Below, piece after piece: positions 1-5,251 of a stretch of DNA of 5,474 bases. Where the stretch lies: the NCBI GenBank assembly GCA_028291125.1, contig JAQGIN010000017.1:1-5474 (forward strand), in the 5' to 3' direction. Made by a program: the position numbers and the translations under genes. The notes beneath the pieces were generated by a model. That model was not told the DNA's origin, searched no databases, and saw only the letters and a list, made by a program, of their open reading frames with translations. Each line of letters opens with the position of its first letter. Within the stretch, counting starts at the first letter, position 1. This stretch comes from Caulobacter sp. Its GTDB lineage: Bacteria > Pseudomonadota > Alphaproteobacteria > Caulobacterales > Caulobacteraceae.

Positions 1-200
1 TCGACACCCCGATCCTCGACCCCTTCACCGCGCGGTTCGGCAAGGAGGAGGCGCACGCCAAGCTGGGCCGGCAGATCCCGCTGGGCCATATCGGCGAGCC
101 CGACGACATCGCCAACGCCGTGCTCTATCTGGCCAGCGACGAGAGCAAGTTCATGACCGGCGCCGAGATGAAGCTGGATGGCGGCATCTCGGCGATGTGA
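1..200 (+). CDS. Short-chain dehydrogenase/reductase, C-terminal fragment (5' truncated by window)
   Basis: Only the last 65 residues are visible; the reading frame begins at base 3 and ends in TGA at 198-200. The fragment has the typical end of a classical SDR oxidoreductase: a substrate-loop region starting DTPI, then IPLGHIGEPDDIANAVLYLAS, the usual 'G..G.P.DIA.AV.YLAS' segment, and the closing 'TG..M.LDGG' strand that helps form the dimer interface. Such enzymes are cytosolic NAD(P)H-dependent dehydrogenases or reductases. The Rossmann glycine motif and the Ser-Tyr-Lys catalytic residues lie upstream of the window, so neither the cofactor nor the substrate can be judged. The gene converges with regA on the other strand, and a hairpin-rich element begins 12 bases after its stop. 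Family assignment is secure; the specific function is unknown. Confidence 0.9.
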   Translation, partial: DTPILDPFTARFGKEEAHAKLGRQIPLGHIGEPDDIANAVLYLASDESKFMTGAEMKLDGGISAM

Positions 201-211
201 GGAGGGCGGAC

Positions 212-316
212 GACCCCCTCAGTCGCTCCGCGACAGCTCCCCCAAAAGGGGGAGCATCTGGACGCCTCTAGATCCTCCCCCCTTGGGGGCGGTGGCCCGG
301 AGGGCCGGAGGGGGTC
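212..316. repeat. Hairpin-rich palindromic intergenic element, possible bidirectional terminator
   Basis: The element is bounded by a perfect 9-base inverted repeat, gaccccctc at 212-220 and gagggggtc at 308-316. Inside it lie four smaller hairpins: 222-234 (gtcgc/gcgac, loop tcc), 236-255 (gctccccc/gggggagc, loop aaaa), 277-289 (ccccc/ggggg, loop ctt) and 294-306 (ggccc/gggcc, loop gga). Bases 248-258 can alternatively pair with 271-281 with one mismatch. It fills the space between the convergent stop codons of the SDR gene and regA. No T-tract follows, so it is not a textbook intrinsic terminator, although position and stem stability suggest a transcription-end or mRNA-protecting role for both genes. 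It resembles the GC-rich palindromic intergenic repeats seen in many copies in Caulobacter-type genomes. Only one copy lies in this window, so repetition is inferred. Confidence 0.6.
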
Positions 317-323
317 TCCGGCC

Positions 324-881
324 CTACCGCGGCGCCCGCTTGGCCAGGATCCGCTGCAGGGTGCGGCGGTGCATGTTCAGGCGGCGTGCGGTCTCCGAGA
401 CATTGTGGCTGCACAGCTCGTAGACCCGCTGGATATGCTCCCAGCGCACCCGGTCGGCGCTCATCGGATTGTCCGGTGGTTCGGGATTGTCGCCGCGGGC
501 GGTGAGCAGGGCCTTGCAGACGTCGTCGGCGTCGGCGGGCTTGGACAGATAGTCCACCGCCCCGGCCTTCACCGCCGCCACGGCGGTGGCGATGTTGCCG
601 TAGCCGGTCAACATGATGATCTTGGCGTCGGGGCGGGCCTCGCGCACCGCCTCCACCACCTTCAGGCCGGTGCCGTCCTCCAGCCGCATGTCGAGCACGG
701 CGTGGGCCGGGGCTTGGGCCTTCAGGGCGGTCAGGGCCTCGGCGACCGAGGCCGCCAGGGTGACGGCGAAGCCGCGTTGTTCGAGCGCTCGGCCCAGTCG
801 GGTGCGCAACGGCGCATCGTCGTCGAGAAGAAGCAGGCTGTTATCGGGCAGGGCCGCGACCATCTCATTGATATCCGCCAT
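324..881 (-). CDS. regA: RegA/PrrA/ActR-type redox response regulator
   Basis: This 185-residue cytosolic DNA-binding regulator is the partner of the kinase encoded just upstream. Residues 16-125 form a receiver domain with the acidic pocket D20-D22, phospho-acceptor D64 in VLDMRLEDGTGL, T92 in LTGYG and K114 in YLSKP. A short proline-rich linker follows at 132-139 (NPEPPDNP), as in RegA proteins. Residues 157-181 form a Fis-type helix-turn-helix (NVSETARRLNMHRRTLQRIL), the near-invariant signature of this family. The length matches the roughly 180-residue norm. Start ATG is at 879-881, with a gggag ribosome site 9 bases before it (ctccc at 891-895). In relatives, RegA controls respiration, photosynthesis, carbon and nitrogen fixation and hydrogen use according to redox state. 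It lies 54 bases downstream of regB on the same strand, probably in one operon; a possible RegA site in that gap could add self-regulation. Confidence 0.95.
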   Translation of the reverse strand: MADINEMVAALPDNSLLLLDDDAPLRTRLGRALEQRGFAVTLAASVAEALTALKAQAPAHAVLDMRLEDGTGLKVVEAVREARPDAKIIMLTGYGNIATAVAAVKAGAVDYLSKPADADDVCKALLTARGDNPEPPDNPMSADRVRWEHIQRVYELCSHNVSETARRLNMHRRTLQRILAKRAPR

Positions 882-890
882 ACGTTCACG

Positions 891-895
891 CTCCC
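891..895 (-). promoter_or_regulatory. Ribosome binding site of regA
   Basis: On the minus strand this reads gggag, nine bases before the ATG at 879-881. It supports that start over the next in-frame ATG at 861-863. Confidence 0.6.
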
Positions 896-921
896 AAGTT
901 GCGCGATATCGCCGCGTAAAT

Positions 922-936
922 GCGACGTTGCATCGC
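922..936. promoter_or_regulatory. Candidate RegA/PrrA binding site between regB and regA
   Basis: The + strand reads GCGAC, five bases, then ATCGC. The family recognition pattern, as recalled for Rhodobacter PrrA/RegA, is two half-sites GCGNC and GNCGC with variable spacing. The first half is exact and the second differs at one base. The site overlaps the regB stop codon and lies about 40 bases upstream of the regA start, where autoregulation would be plausible. Such short GC-rich patterns arise often by chance in this composition, so this is a weak prediction. Confidence 0.3.
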
Positions 937-2339
937 TAGATGTCCGTCTTCAAGTCCCCAAAGCTCGGGGCCTCGAGGGCCGATCTCAACCAGCGGGCGG
1001 CGACCACCGCGCCGCCGCGCCGCCCGTTGCGAAAGTCCACTACCGCCCCGGTCCGCTCTAGCAACGTCTTGGCGATGAAAAAGCCCAGTCCCATGCCGAT
1101 ATGGCCGGTGCGCGACCCTTCGCCGCCCGGCCGGGTGGTGACATAGGGCTCGCCCAGCTTGGCCAGGATCTCGGGCGAGAAGCCGGGGCCGTCGTCGCGC
1201 ACCTCGATGACCACCGCCCGGGCGTCGAAGCGGGCGATGACCAGCACTTCGGCGGTGGCGAAGTCGACGGCGTTCTCGACGATGGTGGTCATGGCGTGGA
1301 GGATCTCGGCCCGCCGCCAGATGTCCGGCGTCGGTTCGCCGGCCGGGCCGTTGACCACCGCCTCCAGCCGCACGCCGTGGGCCAGGTGCGGCTCGATCAC
1401 CTCGTGCACCAGCTGCACCAGGCTCATGCGCTCGTGCACCGCGTCGGTGGCCTCGGGCATTTCGGTCAGCCGCTGCAGGATCTCGCGGCAGCGCTTGGCC
1501 TGGCCGATCAGCAGTTCGGCGTCCTCGCGGGTCTGGTCGTCGGGGGCGTTGCGGACCATTTCCCGGGCCACCACGGCGATGGTCGCCAGCGGCGTCCCCA
1601 GCTCGTGGGCGGCGGCGGCGGCCAGGGCGCCGAGGGCCGACAGCCGCTGCTCGCGGGCCAGCACGGTCTCGGTGACATTGAGCGCCAGCTCCATCCGCGC
1701 CGACTCGGTGGCGGCCTGCCAGGCATAGACGCCGATGAAGATGATCCCCACCACCCGGGCGGTGACCACGCCGAGCAGCGAGACCAGGTCCGGCGGAGTG
1801 CGGATGACTCCCGCCGGCGCCGGCATCTGCATCTTGAACACCGCCAGGCCGATGGTGGCGATGATGGCGAGCAGGCCCAGGCCGAGGGCGTAGCGGGCCG
1901 GCAGGGTCGCCGCCGCCAGGCTGACCGGGGCGATCAGCAGCAGCGAGAACGGGTTGATCACCCCGCCGGTGAGATAGAGCAGGGCGGTCAGTTGCAGGAT
2001 GTCGAAGGCGATCTGGGCGGTGGCCTCGCGTTCGCGCGCCATCCTCTGGCCGGTCGAGGCCAGGCCGATCAGCACGTTCAGCCAGGCCGACAGGGCGATC
2101 AGGCTGAAGCACAGGGCGTAGGGGATCTGGTAGCGCAGCACCATGCCGACGAACAGCACGGCCAGGGTCTGGCCGCCCACGGTCAGCCAGCGCTGGGTGA
2201 CCAGGGTGCGCACCCGCAGGCGTCCGCGCCTCAGGCCGGGAACGGACCAGGTCCAGCCCGCGTCTTGCATCCGGCCATCGCCGGGCTTATCGAGCCCGGT
2301 CCGATCGTTGGGCGCTGTTGAAAACGACGCATCGGCCAT
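936..2339 (-). CDS. regB: RegB/PrrB/ActS-type redox sensor histidine kinase
   Basis: This inner-membrane kinase phosphorylates RegA in response to respiratory redox state. With the ATG at 2337-2339 it has 467 residues, close to the family's usual ~460. Six predicted membrane helices lie at about 51-68, 72-93, 110-126, 130-147, 150-168 and 185-207. The loop between helices 3 and 4 carries GGVINPF (125-131), the conserved quinone-sensing motif. The H-box AAAAHELGTPLATI has phospho-accepting H245. C284 in KRCREIL matches the redox-active cysteine of RegB. The ATP-binding domain has the N-box VENAVDFA (N356), DDGPGF (382-387) and GMGLGFFIAK (415-424). The stop is TAG at 936-938. The start is uncertain: in-frame alternatives are near 2381, which would run into the senC ribosome site, and ATG at 2268-2270. 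None has a strong ribosome site. The gene is divergent from senC and upstream of regA. Confidence 0.93.
   Translation of the reverse strand: MADASFSTAPNDRTGLDKPGDGRMQDAGWTWSVPGLRRGRLRVRTLVTQRWLTVGGQTLAVLFVGMVLRYQIPYALCFSLIALSAWLNVLIGLASTGQRMAREREATAQIAFDILQLTALLYLTGGVINPFSLLLIAPVSLAAATLPARYALGLGLLAIIATIGLAVFKMQMPAPAGVIRTPPDLVSLLGVVTARVVGIIFIGVYAWQAATESARMELALNVTETVLAREQRLSALGALAAAAAHELGTPLATIAVVAREMVRNAPDDQTREDAELLIGQAKRCREILQRLTEMPEATDAVHERMSLVQLVHEVIEPHLAHGVRLEAVVNGPAGEPTPDIWRRAEILHAMTTIVENAVDFATAEVLVIARFDARAVVIEVRDDGPGFSPEILAKLGEPYVTTRPGGEGSRTGHIGMGLGFFIAKTLLERTGAVVDFRNGRRGGAVVAARWLRSALEAPSFGDLKTDI
2281..2299. other. Perfect hairpin near the regB 5' end
   Basis: ccgggct at 2281-2287 and agcccgg at 2293-2299 form a 7-base-pair stem with a 5-base loop. 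It lies inside the regB reading frame if translation starts at 2339. If translation starts at 2270 it sits just 10 bases upstream of the start codon, where it could affect ribosome access. No function is established. Confidence 0.35.
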
Positions 2340-2380
2340 GGCCGGAGGATCGTCCAGTTCTGGGCGTCTGGCGAGAGCCA

Positions 2381-2387
2381 AAGGAAG
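2381..2387 (+). promoter_or_regulatory. Ribosome binding site that fixes the senC start
   Basis: aaggaag lies 5 bases before the ATG at 2393. It favours that start over the in-frame ATG at 2318, which would add 25 residues without family resemblance ahead of the membrane anchor. Confidence 0.7.
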
Positions 2388-2392
2388 ATCGC

Positions 2393-2986
2393 ATGCCGCC
2401 TCGCAACCGTTCCGCGCTTTTGGCCCTGAGTTTGCTCGGGATTCTGGTCGCCGTCGGCCTGGTCTGGACGTCCGGCGTCTTCAAGCCGCCCCGCCCGCAA
2501 CTGATCGGCGGACCGTTCCAGCTGGTCGATCAAAATGGCCGCCCGACCACCGAAAAGGCCCTGAAAGGCCAGTGGAACGCGGTGTTTTTCGGTTTCACTT
2601 ACTGTCCGGACGTCTGCCCCGGCACCCTGCAGGCCCTGACCGCGGCCACCGAACGGCTGGGTCCCAAGGCCAGGGATCTGAAGATCGTGTTCATCTCGGT
2701 CGATCCGGGCCGCGACAATCCAACCCAGATGAAGGCCTATCTGGCGGCCGGCGGGTACCCGGCTTCCACCTTGGGCTTGACGGGGACGCCGGAGCAGGTG
2801 GCGGCGGCGGCCAAGGCCTATCGCGTCTATTATCAGAAGGCCGGCGACGGCGACGCCTATCTCGTCAACCATTCCAGCACCGTCTATCTGATGGACCCCA
2901 AGGGCCGCTTCGACCGCCCGCTGGCCTACGGCCTGACGCCCGACCAGATGGCCGACCAGATCAAGGCGGCGATGGCCGGCCGCTAG
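2393..2986 (+). CDS. senC: SCO1/SenC/PrrC family copper-binding protein
   Basis: This 197-residue protein is anchored in the inner membrane by one N-terminal helix (about 8-26), with a thioredoxin-fold domain facing the periplasm. The copper ligands of the SCO family are present: C71 and C75 in FTYCPDVC, and H160 in VNHSSTVYLMD. The ISVDPGRDNP segment (101-110) is the usual 'SVDPERDTP' stretch with a glycine in place of glutamate. SCO proteins deliver copper to the CuA or CuB centre of cytochrome oxidases and may act as thiol-disulfide reductases. In Rhodobacter the homologue is called SenC or PrrC and influences RegB/PrrB signalling. The start at 2393 is chosen for its strong ribosome site and because the membrane anchor then begins near residue 8. 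It is divergent from regB with 53 bases or more between starts, so shared control is likely. Confidence 0.93.
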   Translation: MPPRNRSALLALSLLGILVAVGLVWTSGVFKPPRPQLIGGPFQLVDQNGRPTTEKALKGQWNAVFFGFTYCPDVCPGTLQALTAATERLGPKARDLKIVFISVDPGRDNPTQMKAYLAAGGYPASTLGLTGTPEQVAAAAKAYRVYYQKAGDGDAYLVNHSSTVYLMDPKGRFDRPLAYGLTPDQMADQIKAAMAGR

Positions 2987-2991
2987 TTTCG

Positions 2992-3021
2992 CGGCGCCGC
3001 GGCGCCGGCCCGGGACCTTTT
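2992..3021 (+). terminator. Possible weak terminator after senC
   Basis: A perfect 16-base palindrome of C and G (2992-3007) begins six bases after the senC stop. It can fold with a 6-pair stem and cgcg loop. A run of four T follows only at 3018-3021, ten bases past the stem, so the architecture is imperfect. Simple GC alternation favours chance palindromes here. Confidence 0.3.
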
Positions 3022-3042
3022 GTCGCCAGGGCGCATCGCGAC

Positions 3043-3073
3043 TGGACTCTGTTAGGCTTTGGTATGCTATGTT
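3043..3073 (+). promoter_or_regulatory. Possible phaZ promoter
   Basis: The stretch before phaZ is locally richer in A and T. TGGTATGCT at 3060-3068 resembles an extended -10 element, and the overlapping GCTATGTT at 3066-3073 loosely resembles the Caulobacter housekeeping -10. TGGACTC at 3043-3049 is a poor -35. Spacings do not fit cleanly (14, 16 or 19 bases depending on pairing), so the exact elements are unresolved. Confidence 0.25.
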
Positions 3074-3088
3074 GCAGCGCACAATAGC

Positions 3089-3093
3089 GGAGG
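3089..3093 (+). promoter_or_regulatory. Ribosome binding site that fixes the phaZ start
   Basis: ggagg lies 4 bases before the ATG at 3098. It rules against the in-frame TTG at 3059, which would place this ribosome site inside the coding region. Confidence 0.65.
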
Positions 3094-3097
3094 CGAC

Positions 3098-4357
3098 ATG
3101 CTCTACGCCTTGCATGAAGCGACATATTACGCGTCCACCCCGATGCGCCTGGCGGCGCGGGCGGCGCGCGACTTCTGGGGCTCGGGTCTCAATCCCGCGG
3201 CCAACACCGATCTGGGCCGGCGCCTTCACGCCGGCGCCGACCTGTTCTCGAACGTCACGCGGCGCTACGGCAAGCCCGACTGGAACATCGACACCATCAC
3301 GGTCAACGAGGTCGAGGTGCGCGTGCGCCCCACCGTGGTCTGGGAAAGTCCCTGGGCGCGGCTGATCCAGTTCGACCGCGACATGGCCGACATGCGCCGG
3401 GCCGGCAAATTCTCGCTGGACCCCGCGGTGCTGATCGTCGCGCCGCTGTCGGGCCACTACGCCACCCTGCTGCGCGGCACGGTCGAGGCCTTCCTGCCAG
3501 ACCACGCGGTGTTCATCGTCGACTGGATCAACGCCCGCGAGGTGTCGATGCTGGAGGGCCGCTTCGACTTCCACGACTATATCGACCACATCCGCGCCAT
3601 GCTCGCCGTGCTGGGCCCGCGGCCCAACGTCGTCGCCGTCTGTCAGCCCGGCCCGCCGGTGCTGGCCGCCGCCGCCCTGATGGCCGAGGACAACGATCCG
3701 TCACGCCCGGCCAGCATGACCTTCATGGGCTCGCCGATCGACGCGCGGCTGTCGCCGACCGTGACCAACAACCTGGCGGAGGAAAAGCCCTTCACCTGGT
3801 TCCAGAGCAATATGATCTACACCGTGCCGCCGCCCTATCCGGGCATGGGCCGGCGCGTCTATCCGGGCTTCGTGCAGCTGGCCAGCTTCATGAGCATGAA
3901 CGCCGAGAAGCACCAGAACGCCCACCGCCGCTATTTCAACGACCTGGTGAAGGGCGACGGCGACGGGGCCGACAAGCACCTGGAATTCTACAACGAATAT
4001 CTGTCGGTCCTCGACCTGACCGAGGAGTTCTACCTGCAGACCATCGACATCGTCTTCCAGCAGCACCTGCTGCCGAAGGGCGAGCTGATGCATCGCGGCC
4101 GGCTGGTGAAGCCCGACCTGATCACCGACATCGGCCTGATGACGGTCGAGGGCGAGAACGACGACATCTCCGGCATCGGCCAGACCCAGGCCGCCCACGG
4201 CCTGTGCACGGGCCTGCCCGACACCCTCAAGGAAGACTACGTCCAGCCCGACGTCGGCCACTACGGGGTGTTCAACGGCCGGCGCTTCCGCGAGGAGATC
4301 TATCCCCGCGTCCGCGCCTTCATCCGCAAGTGCGACCCGAACTTCTCGGACTGCTGA
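3098..4357 (+). CDS. phaZ: Intracellular poly(3-hydroxybutyrate) depolymerase
   Basis: This 419-residue cytosolic enzyme hydrolyses native PHB granules to 3-hydroxybutyrate monomers and oligomers, releasing stored carbon and reducing power. The length equals what I recall for the Ralstonia/Cupriavidus PhaZ1 type. It begins MLYALHEATY, the characteristic MLY.LHE start. The fold is an alpha/beta hydrolase with a cysteine nucleophile: C182 in VVAVCQPGPPVLAA replaces the serine of an ordinary lipase box. The likely rest of the triad is D355 or D356 in EGENDDISGIGQ and H388 in PDVGHYGVF. There is no signal peptide, consistent with the intracellular class. The gene lies 111 bases after senC on the same strand and 50 bases before the YgjP-like gene. 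Control by the neighbouring redox regulators is possible but not shown. The identification is strong. Confidence 0.95.
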   Translation: MLYALHEATYYASTPMRLAARAARDFWGSGLNPAANTDLGRRLHAGADLFSNVTRRYGKPDWNIDTITVNEVEVRVRPTVVWESPWARLIQFDRDMADMRRAGKFSLDPAVLIVAPLSGHYATLLRGTVEAFLPDHAVFIVDWINAREVSMLEGRFDFHDYIDHIRAMLAVLGPRPNVVAVCQPGPPVLAAAALMAEDNDPSRPASMTFMGSPIDARLSPTVTNNLAEEKPFTWFQSNMIYTVPPPYPGMGRRVYPGFVQLASFMSMNAEKHQNAHRRYFNDLVKGDGDGADKHLEFYNEYLSVLDLTEEFYLQTIDIVFQQHLLPKGELMHRGRLVKPDLITDIGLMTVEGENDDISGIGQTQAAHGLCTGLPDTLKEDYVQPDVGHYGVFNGRRFREEIYPRVRAFIRKCDPNFSDC

Positions 4358-4407
4358 TCGTCGCGGGACGGCTTGCGACTCGCCGCGCTCGGCCCGATTA
4401 AAGGCCC

Positions 4408-5148
4408 ATGGTTCTGTTCACGCCCAAGCGTTACGCCGACGGCGATCGGCTGAGCGTCGCCGGCTGCGCCGTGCGGCTGAAGGTCGACGGCCGCGCCCGG
4501 CGGGTGTCGCTGCGCGTCGACCGCGCCAAGTCCGAGGTCGTCGCCCTGGCCCCCACCCCCCGCCGCCTGAACGAGGCGGCGGCCTTCGCCCATGAAAAGG
4601 CCGACTGGATCGCCGGTCAGCTGGCCGCCCTGCCCAGCCGGATGACCATCGCCCCCGGCGGCGTGCTGCGGCTGTTCGGAGCGCCGTACCGGCTGGAGAT
4701 CGGCCCCGGCCGGCCGCGCAAGGTCGAGGCGGAGGCCGGCGAGGCCGAGGGCCGGCTGGTCGCCCCCGACGACGTCGCCTGGGGCCTGCGCATCCTGCGG
4801 CTGGCCAAGCGCGACGCCCTAGCCACCCTGACCGAGCGCACCGCCCACCACGCCGCCGCCCTGAACCGGCCCATGCCGTCGGTGGCCGTCGCCGATCCCA
4901 AGGCGCGCTGGGGGTCCTGCCGCCTGGCCCGCCCCGGCGCCCCGGCGGCGATCCGCTATTCCTGGCGGCTGGTTCTGGCCCCGTTCGACGTCGCCGACTA
5001 TGTCTGCGCCCACGAATGCGCCCACCTGATCGAGGCCAATCACGGTCCGAAGTTCTGGGCCCTCTGCCAGAGCCTGGCCGGCGACCCGGCCCCGCACCGC
5101 GCCTGGCTGCGGGCCCACGCGGCCGAGCTGCACGCGATCAGCGCCTGA
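4408..5148 (+). CDS. YgjP-like (M48-type, DUF45) zinc metallopeptidase
   Basis: This protein of 246 residues has no signal peptide or clear membrane segment, so it is probably cytosolic. The C-terminal half has the YgjP/SprT-like catalytic signature: RWGSC at 167-171, HECAH at 202-206 (zinc ligands H202 and H206, catalytic E203), and the third ligand H212 in NHGPKFW. The N-terminal half fits the family's beta-rich region (RRVSLRVDR, then HEKADWIAGQLAALP at 62-76). Length is in the family's usual 220-260 range. The physiological substrate of this family is poorly known. The start ATG at 4408 is preceded by aaagg only three bases away, a weak site. It follows phaZ by 50 bases on the same strand with no hairpin terminator seen, so co-transcription is plausible. 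Confidence 0.9.
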   Translation: MVLFTPKRYADGDRLSVAGCAVRLKVDGRARRVSLRVDRAKSEVVALAPTPRRLNEAAAFAHEKADWIAGQLAALPSRMTIAPGGVLRLFGAPYRLEIGPGRPRKVEAEAGEAEGRLVAPDDVAWGLRILRLAKRDALATLTERTAHHAAALNRPMPSVAVADPKARWGSCRLARPGAPAAIRYSWRLVLAPFDVADYVCAHECAHLIEANHGPKFWALCQSLAGDPAPHRAWLRAHAAELHAISA

Positions 5149-5163
5149 GGCCATGGTCAGGGT

Positions 5164-5193
5164 TTGAACGCGCTTCGCATCGCGGCTTAATAT
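5164..5193 (+). promoter_or_regulatory. Candidate sigma-70 promoter for the NRAMP-type gene
   Basis: TTGAAC at 5164-5169 and TAATAT at 5188-5193 each match the consensus at four of six bases and are 18 bases apart. Transcription would begin near 5200, giving a leader of about 50 bases before the ATG at 5252. I see no convincing manganese- or iron-responsive operator in the 103-base gap. Confidence 0.4.
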
Positions 5194-5251
5194 CGCCACG
5201 GACGCGGCCGAGCTTCACCGGCGCGACGTCCACGGCGGCGGAAGCCAAGAC

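Noticed and set aside
369..1061. 230-codon open frame on + antisense to regA and the regB 3' end
   Set aside because: Composition is dominated by G, H, V and R with no motif; regA on the other strand has complete receiver and HTH signatures.
886..2112. 408-codon open frame on the minus strand overlapping regB in another frame
   Set aside because: Its product is almost entirely R, G, A, P, D and H with no domain, the usual shadow of high-GC coding DNA. regB in the other frame has all kinase motifs.
1101..2321. 406-codon open frame on + antisense to regB
   Set aside because: Low-complexity G, Q, H, D-rich product with no motif, running opposite a well-supported kinase gene.
2318..2392. Upstream in-frame ATG for senC giving a 222-residue product
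   Set aside because: The 25 added residues would overlap the regB 5' end and have no family resemblance, whereas the ATG at 2393 has a strong ribosome site.
2143..3087. 314-codon open frame on + crossing regB and senC
   Set aside because: The true senC frame carries the CxxxC and His ligands; this frame gives G, R, P-rich text only.
3059..3097. TTG start adding 13 residues to phaZ
   Set aside because: The good ribosome site ggagg and the conserved MLY.LHE start both point to 3098.
2231..3589. 452-codon open frame on the minus strand across senC and the start of phaZ
   Set aside because: It spans two well-supported + genes and an intergenic region, and its product shows no recognisable domain.
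3701..4261. 186-codon open frame antisense to phaZ
   Set aside because: V, G, Q, H-rich shadow of phaZ, with no domain.
4358..4407. Possible terminator between phaZ and the YgjP-like gene
   Set aside because: No stable hairpin followed by T residues is visible in these 50 bases.
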